The position numbers and the translations under genes are program-made. Positions 1 to 11,741 of a DNA stretch of 64,000 nucleotides are shown here, in pieces (positions within the stretch are counted from its first letter, which is position 1; every line of letters begins with the position of its first letter). Origin of the DNA: Podocnemis expansa. Its lineage: Eukaryota > Chordata > Testudines > Podocnemididae. The stretch spans positions 10,834,717-10,898,716 of the forward strand of contig ML681997.1 of the NCBI GenBank assembly GCA_007922195.1, in the 5' to 3' direction. The notes under the pieces are model-generated. The model did no database searches and was not told the origin of the DNA. It was given only the letters and a program-made list of their open reading frames with translations.

Positions 1-92
1 AGCAAGAACAACCTGAATCAGAGGATGAACTTTCTGTGTCTCTGTCACCCAAGGAAACTGAGTTGGTCGGGAAAGATGCTGGGGAACAGCAG
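1..92 (+). CDS. SYNE2: SYNE2 exon 1 of window (5' end cut)
   Basis: The frame opens at base 3 and gives 30 codons rich in Glu and Ser (begins QEQPESEDEL) up to CAG followed by donor GTAGGT at 93. The other two frames lack a comparable exon. It would fall in the acidic, poorly conserved linker before the distal rod, where human has a similar QEQ-containing stretch. The true exon start is outside the window. Confidence 0.72.
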
Positions 93-182
93 GTAGGTGG
101 TAGAACATCATGCTATCCTTTAGAATGGCCCTCACAAGAAACAGATAAGAGGCATGGTGGGGGAGGAAAAGAAAAACAAAAA

Positions 183-715
183 CAAAGGTGTCGTGTGGCA
201 CTTAAAGACTAACAGATTTATTTTTCACATGAGCTTTCATGGGAGAAAATCGCACTTCGTCAGATGCTTCGAAGATGGGCGAACTTACAGAATGGAATGA
301 AAATAAATGCAAGGGAGTGTAAAACATAGGATCAGGTCATACAGTAACAGTAGATCAGAGCAGTTGTTAGGTTCAAACCCTGGGGAGGGTGAAGTCAAAT
401 TACTTTTTGTAATGGGAAAAGAAACCATAGGCTCAATTTAATCCTGCTTTCATACAATTTAATTTGCTTTGCTGTTACTGTATGACCTGATCCTATGTTT
501 TACACTCCCTTGCATTTATTTTCATTCCATTCTGTAAGTTTGCCCATCTTTGAAGCATCCGACAAAGTGGGATTTTGTCCTACGAAAGCTCATGTGAAAA
601 ATAAATCTGTTAGTCTTTTAAGTGCCACACGACTCCTTGGGTTTGGTTTTTTTTTTGTTTTTTGTTTTTTGTTTTTTTGCTGGACTAGACTAACACAGCT
701 GCCCCTTTAGAAATT
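183..715. mobile_element. Penelope-like inverted-repeat element
   Basis: The left arm (183-300) reads GTGGCACTTAAAGACTAAC, then A/T-rich sequence with ATGAGCTTTCATGGGAGAAA. The right arm (about 500-715) is its inverted copy, ending CTAACACAGCTGCCCCTTTAG. The same arms occur at 8513, 21080, 27484, 28770, 49806, 57085 and 58990, so this is an interspersed family. Assignment to Penelope-like elements rests on the GIY-YIG remnant attached to the copy at 27484. A DNA-transposon origin with long terminal inverted repeats remains possible. The open frame at 495-710 is just the arm. Confidence 0.55.
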
Positions 716-1817
716 GGCATGATGGGGGAGCCCATTCAGTTTATCTTTCAACGTGTTGAAAACCAATGTAAGGTGTTTGAAATAAACACAAAATGCTGGA
801 TCTGTAAATTGCACTGTTAGGAATTGTTTAAAGATTTTCAGTAAATTGTATGGAACAGAATGGTTGCTATCTCAATTGCAAACATGTCTTTAAAAGCTGA
901 AAAATAAGTTATAGGACCTGATTTTTCAATCTTGCTTGGAAGCTGAAACTTTTAAATGCTCTAAATGGGGTTGAAGGTGCTCTGCCTTTCTCAAAATTTG
1001 GTGCAAAATGATCATTTTGTTTAGCAAAAGGTCAGTAAGAAAAAGGCTATTTGTAGTGCCGGGGTAATGAACTTTCTTTGTATGTACATTGTAGTTGAAA
1101 AAGAAAGGATCAGTGTCTCTTCTACCGTCTTTACTTGAAGAAACAGAAGACAGTTCATTCCACAGTGAAGTAAGTATAATGGAGACTTGGGTGGAATACA
1201 TCATGAAAAAGGATATGTAAATGTAAACAGTTTTAGAATAAATCGAAACATCTTTCTCTAGAAGAGGATAATTTAAAATCCAACAGACAGAAATAAAATA
1301 ACCAGTAATTTAAAAGTTATACGTTAGAGCCATGTCCTAGCACCCTTACATTAGGATGGTCATACTAAAGTCGGTGAATTATTCTACTAAAGTTCATGGG
1401 AGTGCTTGCAGTGTAAGACTACTTAGTGGGTGTGTGGGTGGCTCTAAAGTACCAGCATCAGTGCCTGTGGCATTTTCCAAAACAGAAACAGGACATCCCT
1501 TCACTAAGGAGGTTATCATTGAAGAGAGAGAAAATACGCGTAAGATAAGATAGAAGGCATGGCATTAAATGAAGGAGTGTATCAAGTTTATTGGTGGTGC
1601 AAACAAGCTGGAAAGGATTCCTGGGAGAAACAGACATTAAGGAGAGACTTTTAGGAAAAAGAGGGCAGTTGATGGGCATGAACTGGAGAATTTCTTTCAA
1701 ACAGAGGGCACTGTAAAGACGTTTGGAGGTGAAGGCAGTAAAGAGAGGTTTAAGGCTGTGTATGGAATGAAAGGGCAAGTAGGAGGAAATGAGAGCAAGG
1801 ACTGGATCATGTAGGGC

Positions 1818-2430
1818 AGTGTTCTTCAAATGTGTGCTCACGTCCATTCCACGTAGGTGTGCGTGCACCACATATGCTGTTGCTGAAAGGTTTTTCCCCT
1901 ACTGGTACCCTTAGAGTTGGCTCTGGAGTCCCCTGGAATCGTGCCTCCATGGCACTTTGTGTAGGCTGCTGCCATCACACTCCCTCTCACCTCTTCAATT
2001 CCTTTGCAGAACAGTGTGCCATTGCTCATAAGCCAGAGACAGTGCGGCTGTTGGTAGAGCAGGGCTGCAAATTGTATTGAACTCTGACTCCTCCGCCTAC
2101 AGGGTTGCTTTGGAGTCACCTGCTTGGAACTGACATGAGCAAGCACTCAAAAAATGAAAAAAAGTTACTAGCTCTCTGTACCTGTTTGTTTTTCAAGATG
2201 TGTTGCTCATGTCCTTTCCAAGACCCCCTCGCCTATCCAGCTCTTGGAGTCAGCAAGAAGGAATTGTAAAGGTAGATGGTTGGCGGGGCCTTATATAGGG
2301 TGTCATGAAGGCGCCACTCCAGTGGGCTCTAGAGCTGACTCCACAGATACTACTAAGGAAAAACCCTCCAGTTTTTGTGCACACAGCTCATGTACACCTA
2401 CTTGAAATGGACAATTCTCAAAGAACAACA
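1818..2430. mobile_element. Internally deleted DIRS-type hairpin element
   Basis: The left arm (1818 to about 1960) has TTCTTCAAATGTGTGCTCA, then a TCCATTCCA/AGGTGTG block and TTTTTCCCCTACTGG. The right arm (about 2300-2425) is the inverted, diverged copy, ending TTCTCAAAGAACAACAG. Between them AGCACTCAAAAAATG and GTTACTAGCTC correspond to the internal junction seen near 18376 and 42528 in the larger DIRS copies. It has no gag or pol, so it looks like a non-autonomous derivative made only of terminal and complementary repeats. Confidence 0.62.
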
Positions 2431-2597
2431 GTAACAGAAGGTTAGTGACTGTCTTATACCCAGACCTCAGTGATTCCGGAGCCAAACTAGTAATCAACAT
2501 TACCCAGAAATGTCACATAAGTGTGAATTCATTGTTTCATTTAACTATGGTACCATTATTCATATTTAAACACTGTGACAGTGGAATGAGAGGGGAA

Positions 2598-2598
<1 letters not shown>

Positions 2599-2639
<41 letters not shown>
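2599..2639. repeat. (TG)n microsatellite
   Basis: About 20 uninterrupted TG units. Open frames crossing it on either strand (poly Val-Cys or Thr-His) are artefacts of the repeat. Confidence 0.97.
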
Positions 2640-2640
<1 letters not shown>

Positions 2641-3344
2641 CATTCTCACAGAAAAATGACTGACGTATTATTTTATCAATTACATTTGGATAATAACATA
2701 GCAAAGGATCCTGACTGGTTAATAACTTACATTGATTAATAAGTAAGTCACACAGTATTTTAATATCATTTGCTGCAAACAGCTGCAGGGGACACATGAG
2801 AGACCCACTTGTGTCTCATAAGCCTCAGTCTGAGTATCAGTGATGTACTGTCTTGAAAGTGAGGAGAAAGAGCCTGGATTTTACGTTGTAATGTATGCGA
2901 AACCAGTGAAGGGATTCAAGCACTTGGACACATGGGACAGAAATGATAGGTGTGGCCCAAAAGAAGAATGATGATTTCAGTCACATTTGGATAGATGAGT
3001 TATTCTAAGTATCTTTGCTCAATAGACTGGCATAAGGAATCATGAAATGAACCCTGTTTAAATGAATGAATAGCACTATCCGTTACCTTCTGACAGGTGT
3101 AGGGTACAGTGGGCCCTTTCCTAGATTCTATGGATGGGGTTCGCTGGGAGGAGGCAGCAATGTTATGAGAGTTCATTATCATCTTATCACTTCACAATGT
3201 GCATTCAATGTGAGAAAATAACTCGAAACTTTCAATAAGCTAACTACAGCCTCTTATTCTGTTTTTGTTTTACTTTTTATTGCCATCATAGACACATATG
3301 ACATTTGCCAGACAAATAAGGACATGTGGTCCCTGTAGGAAGCT

Positions 3345-3445
3345 CTTATAGCCCCACCCCTGCAAACACTTGAGTACACACTCAACTTTAAGCACATGAA
3401 TATTCCCATTGACTTTAATCCTGTGAATAATCTCTGTGAAGTCTG
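3345..3445. repeat. Degenerate foldback repeat (AACTTTAAGCACATG type)
   Basis: Contains AACTTTAAGCACATGAATAT followed by CCATTGACTTTAATC, the motif order of a short palindromic repeat I know to be widespread in sauropsid genomes. A related foldback lies at 62385-62480. Degenerate, and edges uncertain. Confidence 0.4.
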
Positions 3446-3878
3446 TGGGACTGTTCTTTAGAGCTGGCTGGAGATTGGAACTCCTGTTACAGGGGTAATG
3501 ACAAACTTTCAAAAAGAAATAATTCTGAAGTGGAATGAAAAAGTCAAAATTTGGCTCCCCTAAGTGCCTGGGGTTTTGGTAGCATATCAGATGGGGCGCT
3601 GGTGAGTTTGGGAGCTAATTTACTCACAGTTTCTGGGCTGCTAGTGGGCTGAGAGTTTTAACAGTAGTCCAGTTTCTTTACTGGGCTGCCAAAGAGTGGG
3701 GAAGCCACAGAGCTGGGAGAAGTTTGCCAATATAAAATTTAATTTTTCCCACAGAAAACTTGGATTTTGTGGAAAGCAAATTTTCTTCAGAAAATAATTT
3801 CCATCAGCTCTGCCATTTATGTATTATTAAAACGCATGCATAGTGCTTGTGAGATTAGCATCAAAATGCTTGCTAGGG

Positions 3879-4372
3879 CAGTGGTTCCCAACCTTTGTGG
3901 CTCAAGGGCCACAGACATAATTTTTACTGCCCTGAAAGGCAGCAGTCTCCACCAGCAGTCTCCAGCCACTGCAGCCAGGTGGAAGGAGTTCAGCAAGGAA
4001 GCTTTCCATCCCCCGGGCTGCAGCAGGGAAACTGCATGCATCCTCTAGCCCCATGTGACCCACCTGGGTCCCTAAGTAGTAGCTCCATTCTGTAGCAGGG
4101 GGAATGGGAGATCAGTGCTCGCCTCCCCCTGGCTCCAGCAAGGACGCCATGCCTATGGGCCTGGGCAAAGTACTTTGCCATGCTCCCTCCTACAGCCAGT
4201 GGGAGGGGAGTGCTATATTTCCTAGGCTACAATAAGAAATCTGCACTGGCCTTTTAATCCTTTGGCAAGGTGCTCGCTCTGAGTCCTTGCATAGTAACTC
4301 CTTTCACTGTAGCCAGTGAGAGGGAAGTGGCGGGCCACTTTTGGCCCCTGAGCAGCAAGTTAGGAACCAGTG
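3879..4372. mobile_element. hAT (Charlie-like) non-autonomous transposon
   Basis: Left end CAGTGGTTCCCAACCTTTG is a classic hAT terminal inverted repeat. The right end is a mutated inverse (GTTAGGAACCAGTG). Flanks tgctaggg and ctctagga agree at 5 of 8 bases, consistent with an old 8-bp target duplication. The interior is GC-rich and non-coding, so open frames at 3895-4181 are chance. Confidence 0.75.
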
Positions 4373-5049
4373 CTCTAGGACAACTGTTCATATCTTGCCC
4401 AGCTCTGAGTAGTATCAAGGGTTATTACCATTTGATGGGTTTTCAGTAGCTAATGGAAAAATTAACTAGTAGTTTGAGTCATATTTCAGGTGTATCCACT
4501 TCTCAGAAATCACCCCAGCTTGTAGAAAGTGGCATCTTTGTTGGTTTCACAGTCGAGAGACCAAGAATTGGAAGGCCATAAACTCTGATAGCTTTTCACA
4601 TCAGGAGTTAGTCCTCCAGGTCAACACTAAGGCACATCGGCATAGCAGCATGGGGTAACCCGAATGCTACTGTCCTTGCTGTGCATATTTGTGTGGGAGG
4701 AGAATTTCAGTTTCTGGGCCTGTTGATCTAGAGCTTTAGCTGATGATCAATTTCATTCACGTAAAAGAAAAAAAAAAAACCCAACAGATATTGATTCACT
4801 GAGCTAGAAAAAGTATTTTAAACATGTGTGATTTAGAATGTTGGAGATTTGTAGAAAGGGTCATTGGCATCTGTTATTGAGACTGGAAATGGTGTAGAAG
4901 GGAGCATTTGGGTTCGGATGATTGAGTAAAGAAAGAAAATGTGCACAATAGAAATGTACCATAGAACAGCTAATGGTTTTAACAGTCTTTGAAAAAGCCT
5001 CTGAATTGCATGTCCTCAATCTAATGCTGGGCTGATGCTGTTTTCAAAG

Positions 5050-5169
5050 GAAAATGCGATAGCAGAGACAGCTGAAAGCTTCTGGCCTTCAGGAAAGGGA
5101 GATGAGAGAGACAAAGAGAACAGTGGAGCTTCCTGGTCCTCAGGCACTGTATCAGATGGTGGAGCCTCC
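5050..5169 (+). CDS. SYNE2: SYNE2 exon 2
   Basis: 40 codons, phase 0 to phase 0, beginning ENAIAETAESFW and ending SGTVSDGGAS. Acceptor TGCTGTTTTCAAAG, donor TCC|GTAAGT. It belongs to the Ser/Glu/Asp-rich linker, and the SSGT run aligns with human SSSSGT. Low complexity makes this exon less secure than the rod exons, but both splice sites and the frame agree. Confidence 0.8.
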
Positions 5170-5587
5170 GTAAGTTCTGTGTATTCATCTCTGCATGAGG
5201 AAATGCTTCCCTGTGTAGAGGATCTGTGCTTTGCTTAAATCCTCAAAACAGCAATTGAGTGGGATTTAAGAGGTGCATAGGTCTCATGTGGTCCTCCAAA
5301 CAGGGCTGTATTTCACCTTTTATGAGTTTACATTAATAGTTGCCTTCCCTGTTTTCTTGCTGTTTTTGCACGTTGTGATCTGCCAAAACCACAGGGATGT
5401 AAATGCAAGTTCAGATTAACTGAGAGTTCATCCTGTCTTCCCAATCCCTTGATAAGAGACAAAATCAATGAGAGAGAGTAGTTTCTTCTACACTCTATGT
5501 GGAGTAATTTGTGGAGGATGGATGGTTTCCAAAGCAGAAGTGGGCAGTACCTCTATGGTCTGAACAACTATTAAATGGTACTATATG

Positions 5588-5810
5588 TAGAGCCCTGCAC
5601 GGATACAAATAAATGGATCCATATCCAATCTGCATTATGCAGATACGGATATCTGCGTACGTGCAGGGCTCTAGCTCTGTGAAGATAAAAATATGTGGAC
5701 CTATATCAGATCTGTATCTATAAGAAATGGTCTGTGGCTATCCACATTGTATCCGCAGATGCGGATATCCACGGATATAATGCGGATATCTGTAGGTTTG
5801 CAGGGCTCTA
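5588..5810. mobile_element. hAT-type MITE with perfect target duplication
   Basis: Terminal inverted repeats TAGAGCCCTGCACGGATA and (inverse) GCAGGGCTCTA enclose alternating GATATCC/GGATATC motifs. Perfect 8-bp duplication ACTATATG at 5580-5587 and 5811-5818. A second, internal copy of the right end (GTGCAGGGCTCTA, 5661-5673) suggests a short unit inside a longer one. Confidence 0.85.
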
Positions 5811-6036
5811 ACTATATGGCTTTCCTGATCTGTTCTTCTCTGAGTCCCTATAAGGTTGTGATGGCTACAGCTATCTGTCTCTGTGTGGTGTTACGTCAGA
5901 TGTGGGAGAACTTTCCTGCATTTGTTCTTGGCCCAGAATGATGAATGGGTTGAGAGACTGCAGACTTTTGAGGATTCTGAAGCACAATAAAGCAGTAGCA
6001 GTAGAAATCTTTTCCCTGTTGCCTTTGTTTTTACAG

Positions 6037-6153
6037 GATGCTGATGTGTTAATAGAATCAAGTGATAAACATGACAAGGAAACATCTTTTCAAGTCCTAC
6101 AAAAAGCTGAAAGCAATAAAGACTCTGCTGAAAATCTTAGCAATCAGGCAGTG
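6037..6153 (+). CDS. SYNE2: SYNE2 exon 3
   Basis: 39 codons, phase 0 both ends, from DADVLIESSDKHDK to LSNQAV. Acceptor GTTTTTACAG, donor GTG|GTAAGT. Acidic, Ser/Asn-rich linker sequence with little conservation against human. Included because it has strong splice sites, an open frame and the correct position between exons 2 and 4. Confidence 0.78.
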
Positions 6154-8512
6154 GTAAGTATGCTTGTGTGAAATAGCCTGAATGCGGTGATCCTCTGGGC
6201 ATGGTGCCCAGATGCCTGTTTGATAGGGATTTTGAAGTGGGCTGAGGATGCTCTTCCTATAGCCAGGAAAGGGTAAAAGGAAGCTCTCTTGGGGATGGTT
6301 GGCTTGTTGAGTCTGTGTTTGAATGATTATTTTAATTCTGATGGTGTTTTGTGGCATAGATTATGTGTGAGTGCACCTAGATCCCTGGCATCTTTCATGT
6401 TGCCATTAATGATTGCTATGGTTGTTTATTTAAATCAAAGCAAACACATATATTTACTCCTAGAAATGCATTTTACCTGGAATCCAATGGGAGTGGTTTC
6501 CGGAAGTGAATATTCTGTCATATGTGTAAAACTGGATAAAGGGATTAGTTAATCAGAGAGCCTAAGTCACTAAAGGTTGAAGGAGAAATTGATTAGATTG
6601 AGTTGCTTGCATCTCACCACTTGCCTTCTACTGGCTAGAAAGCATCAGCTCATGAACATTTGCCATATTAAGAATGAAAAACAAGTCGCACGATACTTTT
6701 CCTGACAGTTTTTTATTAACACTATGAGAAATTGCATTCAATGGTGGCAGTATATTTACGACTGTCCCATGTGCATGACTTTGCTAAGAGTCCGTTTGCT
6801 CTGATATCTTATTATCTGGACCAATTTCCTGTTTCTTATGCACCATAAATACTTTTCATATAAAAAGAGTTCCTCTTAGAATGGGAAACACCCAAATCTC
6901 CACTTATGTTCCTCACATATTATAGAAAGAGAGTTGCCAGATAAGGTCAGTCCGAGAAAGGAAACCATATATAGTATTTCCAGGACAATTATTGAGGTGG
7001 TGTATTCCAGTATGCTACATTGGCACCTCTGTGAGCTTCTGCCATTTTCCCATTCTCCTTTCTTCCTTATATCAGAGCCAATGGAACAAGAGCTTAGAGG
7101 AACAATTGCTTGTGACAGACAGTCAGTTGCTTCCCCCTTAGCCACTGGCAGAGAAAGAACTGAGACTTATAAGCAGCCACTGCTGCCAAGGTTCTTCTAC
7201 GAGGTTCAACTCTTACTGCTCATGTAACAAATTGTCCATTGGAGTGGTCTTTCCTTCCTTGAATTGTCCTGGATAGCAATGTAATTCCATCCTAGTCCCC
7301 CTGGCCCTGCCCTTCACCCAATGTCATGCCATACATAGTGATTTGAATGAAGTTCTTCTCAAGATCATACATTTACTGGATGGAGACAGAAGGAAATTCA
7401 TTCCTGGAAACATGAAATTGGTTTTCTTTCTCTTGAGAAAAACTTTTGTCAGATAGACCAGGATTTTGATCATTGAAATATTAGTTCTGACAGATGGCTA
7501 ATCAAGTTCAATACACAGCTGATCAATGTTCATTTATTCCGGTGCTGTAGCAAGCTCACCAGGGAAGATAGTTGGAGCTAATGTAGAAAAATATTAAATA
7601 CCTTTGAAGTCAATCCATGTTAAAGCAAGGGAAACAGTTCTGATGCATGCTGCTAGCTAAGTCTCATAACAACATACATATACTCCACTGTTCAATTCAT
7701 CTCAAACTAGGGATGTAAAAATGTGTTTAATTAGGAATCCATTTGAATGTTCTAAAAACAGAATTGTTCATGGTGGGAGGGGGGGATGAGTGCTAGGCTT
7801 GGCTCCTCACTGCCAAGTGAGAGCTCCCTAGCTGTGGCTTCCCCTGCCGTGCGCACAGAGCCGTAGCTGGGCAGCTCTCACTTGCGGGGAGCTGAGCCAA
7901 GCCCAGTTGCGGCTCCCCACCCCCCTACTGATCTCCAGACCTCCCCCGGAGCAAGAGCCGTCCAGCTGCTCTTGCTCATGGGAAGCCAAATGAGCCAAGC
8001 TCAGTTGCCACTTCCTTCCCACCCCCCAGTTTAAAGATAACTGTGCCCACACTGGGGTTGTAGTCGTGTAACTTAGTACAAAGTCACACACCTCACCAAA
8101 ATACTTACTTTTCTTTGATTGCCTGCTCATGTCCATTCTGTACTAAGGGTGTGTGTGCCCATGTTCCCAGCTGCCAGAGAATTTTTTTTGCTTTAGTGTT
8201 TCCAAAGTGCCAGCTCTGGTGCCCCTTAAAGTGTGGGAGTATATGTGGTGCCACTGGCCCCTCATCCCCTCAGCAACTTCTTTCTGCTGATGAGGATTCT
8301 TGAAATGGCTCTTCTCTTGCTTCTTCAAGTGCCAGAGTGAGTTAATTAGTTAGTTTGTTGTCTCCCATTGGGACATCTACCTCGTAGTGGGTCATGCCTG
8401 ATTCCCAGGCTTTAAAAAGTTACCACTTGTCATAAGTCCCTTCCACTCAATGACCCACATGAGTGGTTTTTGTAAGTCTCAGAGAGATGCACATAAGGAA
8501 TGAGTTCCAAAG

Positions 8513-8650
8513 GGGTAGCTCTGGTAGTCTAGTCTAGCAAAACAAACAAGGAACCTCGTGGCACTTTTAAAGATTAACAAATTTATTTATCACATGAGTA
8601 TTTGTGGAGAAAGTACCAGTTAGTCAGATGCTTGTAAGCTCTTTAAGCCA
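8513..8650. mobile_element. Penelope-like repeat, left arm only
   Basis: AAAGGGGTAGCTCTGGTAGT, then GGAACCTCGTGGCACTTT and TTATTTATCACATGAG: the left arm of the inverted-repeat family, inserted in the old DIRS copy. No matching right arm nearby. Confidence 0.6.
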
Positions 8651-9831
8651 CAGAAAGAAGGAGGCATTTGTCTGAAAGTGCTATTTATGGAGGTGGCATT
8701 GAAACCGATCTCAGAACCTGTGGACTCAGAACAGAGTGGCACCATGCACAATCACTGCTGCCAAAGAAGGAGCAGAAGGAACAGCGAGGCCAGTCCCTTG
8801 CACCAGAGGGGAACAAGAAGGTGGAGCCAAGTAAAGGTACCACACTGGCAGATCACTGGCCCAGGAATGGTCAGAACCAAACACTCCACCTAGGGCCATG
8901 AGCCACCTGACGGAGCCACCACCAACTCCTGGGAGTAGAGGGGACACCTGTGCCGATCAGTGACATTGACACGAGACCTTTCAAGCAGCCTATCACACCT
9001 TTTAGGCTCTCATCTCCAGCCGTGTGTCCCTCCTGGTGGGTTGCTGATCAGTACATCTCTCCTTTCCCTGCTCTGTTCTGTAACACCAAGGCCACGATCT
9101 CCATCCCCATGGCATGGTTTCCCCCCATCTTGGCTCTGGTCCTCATCATGAGCTCAGTCCCTGATGAAATGGAGAGGGTCTCTGGTGTTCTATCGACAGT
9201 GTTGCTTCAGCACCGACCACCAAAACAGCTGTTTGCTGATGCCACTATGGTCTTCAGACATTATGCACCGGTCCTTGGTCTTGTGTAGCTCACATTATGG
9301 CTGGATGTTGGCAGCCCCGTACTACTCCCCTCTAAAGTGACATTGCTTGAAGAATCCTGTGGGAAGTCACCCTGTCCCCAACAGAGCTCCTCAGCATCAC
9401 ATTGCAGCTACCAGGAGGAGCCTTGATCATCACTTCAATGGGACTGAGGGGAGAGAGAGTCTTTTCAGACTCTGAAGTGTAGCTCAGAGGCTTCCTGACA
9501 TGTTGCTAACAGAGCTAATAAACTGCTGTTTGTTTCTTTCAGCATGGCAAAAACCTAGATAGCTGCCTTCAGTTATGTGCTTATGTAGTCAGGATTCTGT
9601 GGTGCTGTCACTGCCTTCCCCAGTTCTGTCAGTGTTGTGTGCTGCTGAATACACAGCAGCAGAAAGCAAGCCTGTGGCCTGTCTCAGAAATGGAGCCTGG
9701 CACCTCTTGAACTCAGCACCCCAAGTAAACAGAGGACTCGTGGATGATTAGCATCACTGTCTTCAGTGTCTCTTAGCTATATATTTTAACTGCCACAATC
9801 CTGTGCGCTGGCAGAAATGCACTGTCTAGAC

Positions 9832-10017
9832 CAGGTGTGGCCAAACTGTGGCTTGGGAGCCGCATGTGGCTCTTGAATGAGAAAGTGTGGCTCACGAAAG
9901 AACATCAGCAAATCAATTTAGTAGGTAAAAGTATATAATATATGCCTCAGTGCGGCTCTTGACGGTTTAATAATCAACTTGTGTGGCTCTTGAGTTCCAT
10001 AATTTTGGCCACCCTTG
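9832..10017. mobile_element. hAT-type MITE in the old DIRS copy
   Basis: Ends CAGGTGTGGCCAAACTGTGG and (inverse) GGCCACCCTTG. Perfect 8-bp duplication GTCTAGAC at 9824-9831 and 10018-10025. Interior GCCGCATGTGGCTCTT. Same family as 55662-55872. Confidence 0.85.
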
Positions 10018-11352
10018 GTCTAGACACTCAGGCTAGCTATCTGCTCCTCACTTGACATCCTGGTGAGTGTGATGTTTCTTTTCAGTATTCAGTGCCAAGG
10101 ACATGAGCCAGCGACTGTGCCAACAAAGTGTGTGTGGGGGGGTCTTTGATGGAAGCATGGCCACAAGGACAGTGGCCAACCCAGTGGCCTTACTGGAATC
10201 TCTTGGGGATCCCAGTGGCCCCAAGACCTTACTCCTTCTGGTCCTCAGAGACCACATTAGAGAAGCAGTGAGCAGCACTCATTGACCCTGTGCAGGAGCT
10301 GGTTTCAAGCACTGATTCTGACACAAGACATTAGGATCTAGATACAGAATTCCCCTTAGTGTCTGGGGAGTCTGCAGTCCCCACCACCAGTGGTACCATC
10401 ATCATCCTCATCCCTGGATGAGGCTGTCATGGGTTCCGCCCTGCTGTTACCAATGGACAATTGAAGGGCACACCAGCATCTCCTCAAAAGGGTGGTGCCT
10501 AACTTAGGGTTGGGGGTGCAGGAACTAGCAGAGTCCATGGAGAGCCTGTTCAATATCCTAGTTGCCACAGCCCTAACTTAGATCACTCTGCTGGTCCATG
10601 AAGTGGTTCTAAAAGTAGTTAAAGCCCTATGGCAGCTGTCCTCCTCTTTGATACCCAGTTCCAAGAGGGCAGAGGAAAAATATTGCGTCCCAGCCAAGGG
10701 ATATAAGTACCTGTTCTACTGCTCCCCACCAGGATCTTTAGTAATGGCCACAGCCAAAGAATGGACAGACAGAGATGGGTGAATTTGACTCCTAAGAATA
10801 TTGAGGCCAAGAAACTGAATTTGTCTGGGAGAAAAGTTTACTCCTTCAATTATGAATTGCCAGTCAGAAAGAGTTGTTAGGGACATATAACTATGACATT
10901 TGGGACTTGGCGCCAAATTTAAGGGCTCCCTCTCATGGAATGTCAAGTGGGAGTTCATGTCTCTTCTGTAAGAGGGCAGGTTAGTGGCTGAGCTTCCCTA
11001 GATAGCCCTGGACACGGCTTCTGCAGCGAGCTCAGTGGTTTCAGTGGTGTCTGTGTGTTGTTGCTCAAGGCTGCTTGCTCTGGGCTGTTATAGGAAATAC
11101 AGCATGCTGTTCAGGACTTGTTGTTAAAGGAAAATGAGCTATTTTTAGAACACACCAATAAAGACTGCATGACTTAAAAGACTGTAGGGCTATGCTACAT
11201 TCCTTGCAGGGTTCCAGAATGCAATTCTGACCACCTCAGAGCCTCCTTTGTACTGAAGCCAGCCATGTTAGTGATCCTGTGATAGAAAGAACAAAGACGG
11301 GGGTTCAGACTTTGTTGCCCTGTCTCCTAGGGCCTACCTGCTCAATCTAGGT

Positions 11353-11741
11353 ATGCATGACATCAGAAAGGCCTATGGCAAGCATTTTGAGGGTGCACTC
11401 ATGGACAATGTACTAGTCCCACCTGGCGATCCCACCCACACACACTCCTCTGCTCCCCTCCATCCCTTTTATGAGCAGCTCCTCATGCAGGAGGCAAGAA
11501 ACCTCCAGTGGGCAGGGGAAGGATTTTATTCTCATTATTTTCTTATACTGAAGGCCGAGGGAGGTCTTATATGCATCCGGGACCTGTGTCACCTCAACAG
11601 ATACTTCAAGATGTTGAAGTTTTGCATAGTCTAGCTGCTGTCATCCCATTGCCAGATTTAAGGGATTGGTAACCGTCCATCAATTTGAAGGATGCATACT
11701 TTCATATTTCAGTTTTTCAAGACCACAGGAGATTCCTGCAC
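11353..11741 (+). pseudogene. DIRS reverse-transcriptase fragment (old copy)
   Basis: Readable from 11353 to a stop at 11634: EQLLMQEARNL, then GEGFYSHYFLILKAEGG and RDLCHLNRYF, corresponding to the RT N-terminal half of the younger copy (15600-15790). After the stop, [17 protein letters not shown] is still visible at about 11683-11733, matching LQDTYFHIAIHPSHRKF. It ends at the CR1 boundary before the catalytic YLDD box. Confidence 0.72.

Larger units (their letters stand above)
93..5049 (+). other. SYNE2 intron 1
   Basis: Non-coding. It holds the Penelope-like inverted repeat (183-715), the DIRS hairpin (1818-2430), a TG microsatellite (2599-2639) and a hAT element (3879-4372), listed separately. 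I recognise nothing in 716-1817, most of 2640-3870, or 4380-5049. Confidence 0.8.
8100..11741 (+). mobile_element. Old, degenerate DIRS-type retrotransposon, 3' part missing
   Basis: The left terminal repeat is at about 8103-8330 (TTCTTTGATTGCCTGCTCA, then a CATGTCCATTC block and CTTGCTTCTTCAAGTGC). Gag remnants follow; 10670-10890 still reads EEKYCVPAKGYKY, matching the younger copy's AERKYFVPSKGY. An RT fragment lies at 11353-11741 (GEGFYSHYFLILKAEGG; compare GKGFYSRYFLIPKAKGG in the younger copy). Frames are broken throughout. The RT stops at the CR1 junction; RNase H, recombinase and right terminal repeat are absent. DIRS elements integrate with a tyrosine recombinase and leave no target duplication. 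Confidence 0.7.

Noticed and set aside
495..710. 71-codon frame near the left edge
   Set aside because: It is the right arm of the Penelope-like repeat; the translation recurs in other copies only because the DNA does.
2445..2797. Frames containing poly Val-Cys or Thr-His
   Set aside because: Produced by the TG microsatellite.
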